Shown piece after piece: positions 1 to 5,152 of a stretch of 6,121 bases of DNA (position 1 is its first letter; every line of letters begins with the position of its first letter). The notes under the pieces were generated by a model that did not search any database, was not told the DNA's origin, and was given only the letters and a program-made list of their open reading frames with translations. The stretch spans positions 1 through 6,121 of the forward strand of contig JAPLWD010000116.1 of NCBI GenBank assembly GCA_026396775.1. Direction: 5' to 3'. Both the position numbers and the translations under genes were made by a program. Source of the stretch: Candidatus Gribaldobacteria bacterium. GTDB taxonomy: Bacteria; Patescibacteriota; Minisyncoccia; Minisyncoccales; CG1-02-41-26.

Positions 1-1393
1 GATAATTAAAAACATCAGTCGCTTTCCCCTCAATTAATAATTCCTTAACCTCGTGATATTTCCAAAATCCATAACCCAAAAGCTGATAAAAAGAGACTAT
101 TTCTTGAGGGTGAGCCATTAAATTATCTAGCCGGTCAGCCTTTCTTTGCAACTTGCCCAGTTGTTTGCTTAATTTAGTAGCCCCAGTAGAAACTCCAACT
201 AACCCTTGGTAAATATTAAATATTTTATTAAATGGCAACCCTCTGAAAACTTTAGCCCCCATTTTTAAAACCCCTTTAGGGTAAAGCTGAAATTGTTTGT
301 AAATTTTATCAATCGCCCAATAGCGATCATAGCCAGCAAAGGTTTCATCACCCCCATCCGCTGATAAAGAAACCTTGACCAAGCTTCGCGCAAATTTAGC
401 CAACAAATAAGTTGGAATAGCCGAACTATCTCCAAAGGGTTCATCATAAATTTCGGATAATTGCGGAATAACATCTACAGCATCCTTGGTTGCACAGTAA
501 AGCTCATGATGATCTGTACCTAAATGTTGAGCTATTTTTTTAGCATATTCAGCCTCATTATACCCCTTCTCCTCAAAACCAATCGTAAAGGTTTTCAGGT
601 TAGAAAACCCTAACTTTTTAGTTAACAAACTCGCCACAGTTGAAGAATCTATCCCCCCGCTTAAAAACATCCCCACCTCCACATCCGAAACCATCCTTAA
701 TTTAAAACTTTCCAATAAAATTTCTTCTAACCGCTCTTGTGCCTCCAGCAAGCTTGGGGTCTCGTTCTTCTCTAAATAATAATTCGCCACATCCCAGTAT
801 TTTTGTTTTTGAACCCCCTGAAGCTTATCAAATACTAAATAGTGTCCTGCCTCCAGCTTAGAAATATTCTGAAAAATTGAATAAGGAGCAGGCACACAAC
901 CCATTTGTAAAAATAGACTCAAAGCTTCCAGATTAAGCTCTTTTTTAACCTCGGGATGTTGTAAAATAGCTTTCAACTCGGAAGCAAAAACCAATAGCTG
1001 ACCATCCCAGTAATAATACAGGGGTTTAATGCCTGCTCGGTCCCGCACTAAAAACATCTTCTGAAGCTTTTCGTCCCAAAGACTAAAGGCAAACATCCCC
1101 CGAAACCGCTTAATCGACTCAATCCCCCATTTCAAATAACTTTTCAAGATTACTTCTGTATCCGATCCGCCCAAAAAACTATATCCGCAACCTTTAAGCT
1201 CGGATCTAATCTCGTCAAAATTGTAAACTTCTCCATTAAAAGTAACCCAACAATGTTCAGCTTGCATTGGCTGACGACCAAGGGAAGATAAATCCAGAAT
1301 AGACAAACGCTTTTGCGCCAAGCCAACACTTTTATCTTGGTTTAAGAAAAAACCTTCATCATCCGGCCCGCGATGTTTTAGGGTATCGTTCAT
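1..1393 (-). CDS. asnB: Asparagine synthase (glutamine-hydrolysing)-like protein, N-terminus shortened, C-terminus beyond window
   Basis: AsnB-family enzymes hydrolyse glutamine in an N-terminal Ntn domain and use the ammonia, with ATP, to amidate aspartate or a related carboxylate. The frame is open from the ATG at 1393 to the left edge (464 codons). The glutaminase part shows HRGPDDEGF (residues 7-15), RLSILDL (29-35), NGEVYNF (53-59) and GGSDTEV (75-81), which match the glutamine-binding Arg, Asn-Gly-Glu and Asp of E. coli AsnB. The synthetase part has the PP-loop SGGIDSS (245-251), EIYDEPFGDSSA, and SADGGDE (344-350); the last is SGDGGDE in most relatives and in the second copy here. The family normally begins Met-Cys-Gly-Ile with Cys as nucleophile. 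Here about 20 N-terminal residues are absent: the 11 codons upstream of the ATG (FGVVEESVLRK) still look like AsnB, but are preceded by the TAA of the glycosyltransferase. It is co-oriented with that gene 33 bp away, probably one operon. Family assignment is firm; glutaminase activity is doubtful. A sequencing error or pseudogene is possible. Confidence 0.9.
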   Translation of the reverse strand, partial: MNDTLKHRGPDDEGFFLNQDKSVGLAQKRLSILDLSSLGRQPMQAEHCWVTFNGEVYNFDEIRSELKGCGYSFLGGSDTEVILKSYLKWGIESIKRFRGMFAFSLWDEKLQKMFLVRDRAGIKPLYYYWDGQLLVFASELKAILQHPEVKKELNLEALSLFLQMGCVPAPYSIFQNISKLEAGHYLVFDKLQGVQKQKYWDVANYYLEKNETPSLLEAQERLEEILLESFKLRMVSDVEVGMFLSGGIDSSTVASLLTKKLGFSNLKTFTIGFEEKGYNEAEYAKKIAQHLGTDHHELYCATKDAVDVIPQLSEIYDEPFGDSSAIPTYLLAKFARSLVKVSLSADGGDETFAGYDRYWAIDKIYKQFQLYPKGVLKMGAKVFRGLPFNKIFNIYQGLVGVSTGATKLSKQLGKLQRKADRLDNLMAHPQEIVSFYQLLGYGFWKYHEVKELLIEGKATDVFNY

Positions 1394-1426
1394 CTTTCGA
1401 AGAACGCTTTCCTCAACAACTCCAAA

Positions 1427-2533
1427 TTAAGAATTACGCATTGCTTTTTTTAAACTTGTTAAAACTTGATCGCTAATACCTTCCCAACTCCATTGAGTGG
1501 TGGCTTTTTGATAACCAGCTTGCCCAAATCTCTTCCTTTGATCCTCGTTTTGCAACAATCGGATACAGGCTTGAGCTATTTTCTCTACATTTCCACCTTC
1601 TACTAAAATACCGGTTTTTTGATCTTCCACCTGCTCAATCAAACCACCAACTCTAGTAGCGATTACAGGCATTTTAAAAACATAAGCGACGGGAATAGCC
1701 CCTGACTGTGAAGCGTCTCGATAGGGGCAAACCAAAATATCACTTTGTAAAAAATAACCAGCCACATTTTGATCATCAATCCACTTATTTTCTAAAATAA
1801 TTCCTTTCTGCCCTTTTAGCAAGTTTTGATATGGCTCAAGGTTGCCACTGCCAGCAATCAATAAACAGGCTTGGGGTAAAGCTTTTTGAACTATTGGAAA
1901 GGCTTTTAGCAATAAATCTAGCCCCTTATAGTCTACAATCCGCCCAAAAAACAATAAGGTGGGTGGGTGGGGTTTTTCAGATTGATCTTGAACTTGTTCT
2001 AGATAATAATCAAAAATACCGTGCGGAATAACATCCACCCTATCCGCTGACTTAGGAATGTCTTTTTTAAAAGCCGAACTTAAAATAATCACTCTCTGGC
2101 TCTTTTGAATTAGTTTATTTTGTAAAACACTCGTTAAGGAACTTTTCTCTCCCGAATGCAAAACTGGGTCGTGGGCAGTATAAACTTGGGGGATTCCCTT
2201 AAACCACCAACTAATTAAAGGCAAATAAAAATGAAAAAACGGAAAATAAAGCACATCTGGGTTCAACTCTTTAATCTTTCTCCTTAAAGCCAAAAACCTC
2301 GGCAAATCCAGAAAAGACAAGCTAAACTCCAAAAAGTTTGTGTAGGTTTTTACTAGGGTTATTCCCTTAACATCTTTTTGCCAGCTGGCTAAATTATCCA
2401 CTTGGGCTGAAATAACGCAAGCTAAATCAGCTTTATGCTGTAACTGCTTAGCAATTTCCAAGCTATACACTGGCCCACCCCCTTTGCGACCCAAATACAC
2501 TAGCGCCACCTTAATTTTTTTTTCGCCACTCAT
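1427..2533 (-). CDS. GT4-like glycosyltransferase (GT-B fold), glycosyltransferase 1
   Basis: The 368-residue protein has the two-domain GT-B layout. The N-terminal acceptor domain starts with KVALVYLGRKGGGPVYSLEIA (residues 8-28, glycine-rich first loop) and contains YTAHDP (118-123). The nucleotide-sugar domain starts near LLFFGRIVDYKGLD (193-206) and continues through LLIAGSG (224-230) to a SQSGAIPVAY block (275-284) and PVIATRVGGLIEQV (289-302). This last part resembles GT4 enzymes that transfer a sugar from NDP-sugar or lipid-linked donors to a growing glycan on the cytoplasmic side. The two glutamates of the classical EX7E motif are not visible; the SQSG variant stands there, which I associate with a GT4 subgroup. 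No signal peptide or membrane span is seen. Length is normal and both ends look complete. The ATG at 2533 has no Shine-Dalgarno, but a promoter-like sequence ends 8 bp before it. An A9 run covers codons 4-7. The asnB-like gene follows in the same frame. Donor and acceptor cannot be told. Confidence 0.9.
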   Translation of the reverse strand: MSGEKKIKVALVYLGRKGGGPVYSLEIAKQLQHKADLACVISAQVDNLASWQKDVKGITLVKTYTNFLEFSLSFLDLPRFLALRRKIKELNPDVLYFPFFHFYLPLISWWFKGIPQVYTAHDPVLHSGEKSSLTSVLQNKLIQKSQRVIILSSAFKKDIPKSADRVDVIPHGIFDYYLEQVQDQSEKPHPPTLLFFGRIVDYKGLDLLLKAFPIVQKALPQACLLIAGSGNLEPYQNLLKGQKGIILENKWIDDQNVAGYFLQSDILVCPYRDASQSGAIPVAYVFKMPVIATRVGGLIEQVEDQKTGILVEGGNVEKIAQACIRLLQNEDQRKRFGQAGYQKATTQWSWEGISDQVLTSLKKAMRNS

Positions 2534-2541
2534 AATATTTT

Positions 2542-2570
2542 ATTTTAACATTTCAGCCCACTCAAAGCAA
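2542..2570 (-). promoter_or_regulatory. Predicted promoter of glycosyltransferase 1, leaderless
   Basis: On the minus strand, TTGCTT (2570-2565) and TAAAAT (2547-2542) are separated by exactly 17 bp. The -10 matches the consensus at five of six bases, the -35 at three. Only 8 bp lie between the -10 and the ATG at 2533, so transcription would begin at or next to the start codon. This agrees with the lack of any Shine-Dalgarno. It lies just downstream of a terminator, where a new transcription unit is expected. Prediction from sequence only. Confidence 0.45.
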
Positions 2571-2594
2571 AAATATCTACTCAAACCTCTTAGA

Positions 2595-2632
2595 ACAAAA
2601 AGACTCTTATCCTCTGCTTCAAAGGATAAGAG
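2595..2632 (-). terminator. Rho-independent terminator after the small cysteine gene
   Basis: A perfect 10-bp stem, CTCTTATCCT (2604-2613) against AGGATAAGAG (2623-2632), encloses a 9-nt loop. On the minus strand it is followed directly by TCTTTTTGTT, a U-tract; on the plus strand no T-run follows, so it acts for minus-strand transcripts. It lies 23 bp past the TAA at 2656 and ends the unit starting at 3048, before glycosyltransferase 1 begins. Confidence 0.8.
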
Positions 2633-2655
2633 CTATAATTTACAAATATTTTCTA

Positions 2656-2892
2656 TTAACCCGCTCCTGGAAGTTTGGCGAGCTTAGTAACCTCTCTACA
2701 AAGAAACCTAACATCTAGATCTATCGTATCATCCCACGAAAGACTATTGAGTCCCAATAATAGAGCAAGTCTTTTGGGAGTAAAGTGTTTATCTAAATCA
2801 ATTATCACCTGAAATAGCCAAGAGATACAGCCCTTTACCCCACTACCTTCCTGATAAAATCTTTTGAATGGACACTCCCCGCACCCAGTCAT
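2656..2892 (-). CDS. Small cysteine-containing protein of unknown function, downstream half of a split zinc-ribbon gene
   Basis: This is a 78-residue frame that begins MTGCGECPFKRF and ends with TAA. I do not recognise the family. It has a CxxC pair at residues 4-7, a further Cys at 22 in GCISWLF, and one at 65 in RFLCREV; the rest is mixed and largely soluble, with a leucine-rich stretch RLALLLGL. The ATG has no good Shine-Dalgarno. It lies in the same frame as the 49-residue reading frame upstream, which ends in TAG only two codons before this ATG. That upstream piece ends with CPLC, and the joined cysteines would be C-x2-C-x8-C-x2-C, typical zinc-ribbon spacing. So this may be the second part of one 130-codon gene broken by an amber codon, or a translationally coupled second cistron. 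A strong terminator follows. Real coding is supported by the cysteine pattern, the ribosome site of the upstream frame and the terminator. Confidence 0.6.
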   Translation of the reverse strand: MTGCGECPFKRFYQEGSGVKGCISWLFQVIIDLDKHFTPKRLALLLGLNSLSWDDTIDLDVRFLCREVTKLAKLPGAG

Positions 2893-2898
2893 AATATG

Positions 2899-3048
2899 CT
2901 ATATCTTACACAGTGGGCAATCTACCTCAATAATATACCCATTCCTAGTTGCCCTTATACTTTCCTCGCTGAAACGCTGTAGTAACTGCTCTTTTACCCC
3001 TGGAGGCAATATTATAGTTAAATCATCGCTACCGCTTGTATGTTCCAT
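2899..3048 (-). CDS. Short 49-residue reading frame with CPLC, upstream half of a split zinc-ribbon gene
   Basis: The frame starts at ATG 3048 with an AGGAG Shine-Dalgarno at 3060-3056, 7 bp upstream: the best ribosome site in the window and the reason to believe this short gene. The protein begins MEHTSGSDD, contains LPPGVKEQLLQRF (residues 14-26) and RNGYIIEVDCPLCKI (35-49), then stops at TAG. It has no signal peptide or membrane span. The single CxxC lies at its very end, an unlikely place for an isolated metal site, and the following reading frame in the same phase opens with CxxC. This suggests the TAG interrupts a longer protein with a zinc ribbon. Function is unknown. Alternatives are a genuine two-cistron arrangement, a nonsense mutation, a sequencing error, or stop-codon readthrough. 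Confidence 0.6.
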   Translation of the reverse strand: MEHTSGSDDLTIILPPGVKEQLLQRFSEESIRATRNGYIIEVDCPLCKI

Positions 3049-3054
3049 TTTTGT

Positions 3055-3128
3055 ACTCCTTATTTTAATGTAATTGGATTCGTCTTACTATTTTATCCTT
3101 ACCATATTATCAACCACGACACAACCAC
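3055..3128 (-). promoter_or_regulatory. Leader of the small cysteine gene: Shine-Dalgarno, possible -10 and repeated 7-mer
   Basis: On the minus strand, GTGGTTG occurs twice (3128-3122 and 3117-3111) with a start-to-start distance of 11 bp, about one helical turn. A -10-like TAAAAT lies at 3095-3090, then about 30 bp of leader to AGGAGT at 3060-3055. No good -35 stands 16-18 bp before the -10; the repeats occupy that place. This would fit an activator-dependent promoter, but the promoter part is speculative. The Shine-Dalgarno is clear. Confidence 0.35.
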
Positions 3129-3139
3129 CCCTTAGAGCT

Positions 3140-3694
3140 TCAACTTCTTAAGCTTTCTTTTTTAAGCCTTTGACTTAATTCCTTATAGCCTGGAGTAGCT
3201 AAAGCTACCAACGCCCAAAATTTGGCTGAATGGTTAAACTCTTTTAAATGACACAACTCGTGCACTATTAAATAATCGGCCAATTCCCTTGGCAAAAAAG
3301 CAATTCTAAAATTAAAATTGAGATTTTGCTTTCTGGAGCAACTCCCCCAACGGGTTTTTTGATTTTTAATTGAAAACTTTTTCGGATAAAACCCGTAAAA
3401 CTGGCTAAAATAACCGAGTCGTTGAGCCACCTGTTCTCTGGCAACCTCTCGATGCTTCAATGAGTCGACAGGGGTGTTTTGAATTAACTTTTTTTGATTA
3501 AAATTTTTAAAAAATAAAACTTTCCGCACAATCCAACTTGTTTTAAGAGCCACAAACCTTTCAACTTCACTGCGACTAGCTCCCCAAGGCTTAACCACCA
3601 CCACTCTACCATCGGTGTGAATAACTATCCTAATTCGCTTAGCCCTGAAACTATTTTTTAAAACAAACTTAATTTTTTCAATTTCTTTAACCAT
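3140..3694 (-). CDS. YgjP/DUF45-type zinc metallopeptidase (SprT-like fold)
   Basis: The 184-residue protein carries the marks of the YgjP/DUF45 (WrpA-like) family: KTRWGSCSRKQNLNFNFRI (residues 113-131), then LPRELADYLIVHELCHLKEFNHSAKFW (134-160). HELCH (145-149) supplies two zinc-ligand histidines and the catalytic Glu146; His156 in the NHS is the expected third ligand. The N-terminal part (KRIRIVIHTDGRVVVVKPWGAS, 19-40) is the usual beta-strand segment before the helix with W54. The protein is shorter than many relatives because the segment between that helix and the RWGSC block is compact, but the active site is complete. It should be a cytoplasmic protease with unknown substrate; family members are often annotated as 'M48 family' or 'SprT-like'. 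It has no evident link to the neighbouring glycan genes. The start at 3694 lacks a Shine-Dalgarno and follows a promoter-like sequence by 6 bp. It ends with TGA, arguing against UGA recoding. Confidence 0.92.
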   Translation of the reverse strand: MVKEIEKIKFVLKNSFRAKRIRIVIHTDGRVVVVKPWGASRSEVERFVALKTSWIVRKVLFFKNFNQKKLIQNTPVDSLKHREVAREQVAQRLGYFSQFYGFYPKKFSIKNQKTRWGSCSRKQNLNFNFRIAFLPRELADYLIVHELCHLKEFNHSAKFWALVALATPGYKELSQRLKKESLRS

Positions 3695-3700
3695 TTTTTA

Positions 3701-3729
3701 AGTTTATCTTAATTTAAATTTTTTGGCAA
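3701..3729 (-). promoter_or_regulatory. Predicted promoter of the metallopeptidase gene, leaderless
   Basis: On the minus strand, TTGCCA (3729-3724, five of six consensus bases) and TAAACT (3706-3701, four of six) are 17 bp apart. The -10 ends 6 bp before the ATG at 3694 and no Shine-Dalgarno is present, so the transcript should begin at or next to the start codon. The arrangement repeats that seen before glycosyltransferase 1. Prediction only; AT-rich DNA gives chance matches. Confidence 0.4.
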
Positions 3730-3812
3730 AAATAATCCTAAATTAGCAATTGAAATAATCCCAAAACCAGCTAATATAGAAACAACATCGAAAAAATATT
3801 CAAAAAAACAGA

Positions 3813-3970
3813 TTAGTGAAGGGGGCGAAGGAAAGTATTTTCAAGGCGCACCTCGAGGCTTATTTGCATGGTTCCGCCAGTAGGCGGAAAATAAGCCGAG
3901 GGCTGAGCGAAGCGAGCCTGCTGGGCGAGCGAGCGTCGCCTTGAAAATACTTTCCGAAGCCCCCCTTAGT
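3813..3970. mobile_element. Nested palindromic element with terminal inverted repeats and TTAGT flanks (MITE or REP-like)
   Basis: A long inverted repeat lies in otherwise AT-rich intergenic DNA. The inner arms GGAAAGTATTTTCAAGGCG (3830-3848) and its exact complement (3937-3955) pair over 19 bp. After a 3+3 GAA/GAA mismatch, GGGGGC (3821-3826) pairs with GCCCCC (3959-3964). The roughly 88-bp GC-rich centre holds a second hairpin: GGCTTATTT (3857-3865) with AAATAAGCC (3889-3897), capped by TTCCGCC-agta-GGCGGAA (3872-3889). It also holds GGCTGAGCGAAGCGAGCC (3901-3918) and GAGC repeats near 3926-3935. TTAGT flanks the element on both sides (3813-3817 and 3966-3970), as a 5-bp target duplication would. 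It encodes no protein. It could be a non-autonomous transposon, a REP/BIME-type repeat, or a structured RNA or regulatory element before glycosyltransferase 2. The inverted repeat is certain; the mobile nature is inferred. Confidence 0.6.
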
Positions 3971-3975
3971 TCGAT

Positions 3976-3981
3976 TACAAT
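3976..3981 (+). promoter_or_regulatory. Possible -10 of glycosyltransferase 2
   Basis: TACAAT matches the -10 consensus at five of six bases and ends 4 bp before the ATG at 3986. No convincing -35 is found 16-18 bp upstream, where the right arm of the palindromic element lies. If real, the transcript would be leaderless and the element would lie immediately over the promoter. Weak prediction. Confidence 0.25.
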
Positions 3982-3985
3982 GTAT

Positions 3986-5152
3986 ATGGCTAAGATTATT
4001 CATATTCTACCGCATAACATAGAGGATTTTATGTCGGGCGATTACAATAATTTTGATCACCACTCAACTCGTTTTTTAGTTAAAGTGGCTCATTTTTGGC
4101 ACCAAAAATATCCCGAAATACCCCTTCAACAAGAACTTTGGACAATCTCCAAAAAAGTGAAAAAAAATGAAGAAATTCAACATAAAAATGGATTCATTGT
4201 AAAACTCTTCCCTCTTTCTCTTAAATTGCCTCTTCCCTTAGAGCTTTCTTTCCCCTTAATGAGGGCTGTTTTTCAGCAGGCAAAAAAAACAACCAACATT
4301 TGGCATCTCCACAGCTATTATTTATGGATGAACGATTTTTTGGGGCTAATTTTAAAAATCAAAAAACGAGAATTTTTTGTTCATTTTAGAGGCGGTGGCT
4401 TTAGTAAAACAGCTCGGGGATTTCTTTATTCTTTTTTCCATTATTTAATTGGCTTGCGTTTTTCTTTAAGCTTAGCCAAATTAGCTTTTATCCAAAACTA
4501 TGATGAAATAAAAAGGATTAAGACTTGGCGTCTAATTAATCCCTCAAAAATAATTTATTTTCCCAACAGCGTACCTCTTAGCGGAATAAAACCAAAAAAT
4601 GCTTGGGGATTTTTAGAGACTCACAAACTCAAAACAATTACAGCGGGTAGGGTAATTAAAATAACCTATCGTTCCGAAAATTTAGAAACTATCTCCAAAC
4701 TTCTAAAAAAATTTCCTAATTTTAATCTAGAAATAATCGGTTTAAAAAATAGCAATCCAGTCTTAGAAAAAATCAAAAATGATTATCCTCATCAGCTTAC
4801 TTTAACTACTTGGGTAGATCAAAAAATTCTTTTGGAAAAACTTAAATCAGCCGACCTGCTTTTATTTTTGACTGAAAGAGAAGGATCCCCAATGACCCTG
4901 ATTGAGGCTCAAGCCCAAGGCCTACCTGTTATTTCCTTTAACGTCGAGGGGGTTCGAGATATTATCCAAGACGGGATGAATGGCTATCTAATCAACAGCA
5001 TCAACGATTTAGACAAAAGGTTAGAAACTCTATTCTCTAACCCGTTGCTCATAAAAAAAATGAGCCAGCAAGCGACTCAAAAAATTCAAAATAATTTTAA
5101 CGATGAATTTTACTTTTCTCAACTAGTTACTTTTTACAATCAAACTAACTAA
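3986..5152 (+). CDS. GT4-family glycosyltransferase (GT-B fold), glycosyltransferase 2
   Basis: The 388-residue protein is a GT4-type retaining glycosyltransferase. Its C-terminal donor domain includes LKTITAGRVIKITYRSENLETI (about 216-237), NLEIIGLKNSN (about 247-257), SADLLLFLTEREGSPMTLIEAQAQGLPVISF and VRDIIQDGMNGYLI. The EX7E motif is intact as E299 and E307 in EGSPMTLIE. The N-terminal domain is less conserved, with IWHLHSYYLWMNDFLG and FVHFRGGGF as the expected acceptor-side loops. No signal peptide or membrane helix is seen; it would act at the cytoplasmic membrane face. I chose the ATG at 3986 (MAKIIHILPHN) because the first beta strand starts there. An in-frame TTG at 3941 lies inside the palindromic arm and an ATG at 3980 lies in the -10-like sequence. 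The codons are more AT-rich (many AAA, TTT, TTA) than in glycosyltransferase 1. Its stop overlaps the end of the convergent asnB gene. Sugar specificity is unknown. Confidence 0.92.
   Translation: MAKIIHILPHNIEDFMSGDYNNFDHHSTRFLVKVAHFWHQKYPEIPLQQELWTISKKVKKNEEIQHKNGFIVKLFPLSLKLPLPLELSFPLMRAVFQQAKKTTNIWHLHSYYLWMNDFLGLILKIKKREFFVHFRGGGFSKTARGFLYSFFHYLIGLRFSLSLAKLAFIQNYDEIKRIKTWRLINPSKIIYFPNSVPLSGIKPKNAWGFLETHKLKTITAGRVIKITYRSENLETISKLLKKFPNFNLEIIGLKNSNPVLEKIKNDYPHQLTLTTWVDQKILLEKLKSADLLLFLTEREGSPMTLIEAQAQGLPVISFNVEGVRDIIQDGMNGYLINSINDLDKRLETLFSNPLLIKKMSQQATQKIQNNFNDEFYFSQLVTFYNQTN

Noticed and set aside
265..474. 69-codon minus-strand frame
   Set aside because: It is an out-of-phase shadow of the asnB synthetase domain, whose true frame gives all family motifs.
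1831..2031. 66-codon plus-strand frame
   Set aside because: Antisense to the well-supported glycosyltransferase 1, with no ribosome site and no recognisable motif.
2484..2687. 67-codon plus-strand frame
   Set aside because: It crosses the start of glycosyltransferase 1 and the terminator hairpin and has no coding features.
2864..3073. 69-codon plus-strand frame with hydrophobic residues
   Set aside because: It is antisense to the split zinc-ribbon gene, which has the better ribosome site and the cysteine pattern; it shows no Shine-Dalgarno.
3140..3142. UGA recoded as Gly (Absconditabacteria/Gracilibacteria code)
   Set aside because: TGA ends the metallopeptidase at a normal C-terminus, and no in-frame TGA is needed inside any of the conserved genes.
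3813..3970. CRISPR array or bidirectional terminator
   Set aside because: There is one nested palindrome with no regular direct repeats and spacers, no T-tract follows either arm, and no gene ends into it.
3941..3985. Upstream TTG or ATG starts for glycosyltransferase 2 (TTG 3941, ATG 3980)
   Set aside because: The extra residues lie inside the palindromic arm and the -10-like sequence, no ribosome site precedes them, and the protein fold starts at MAKIIHIL (ATG 3986).
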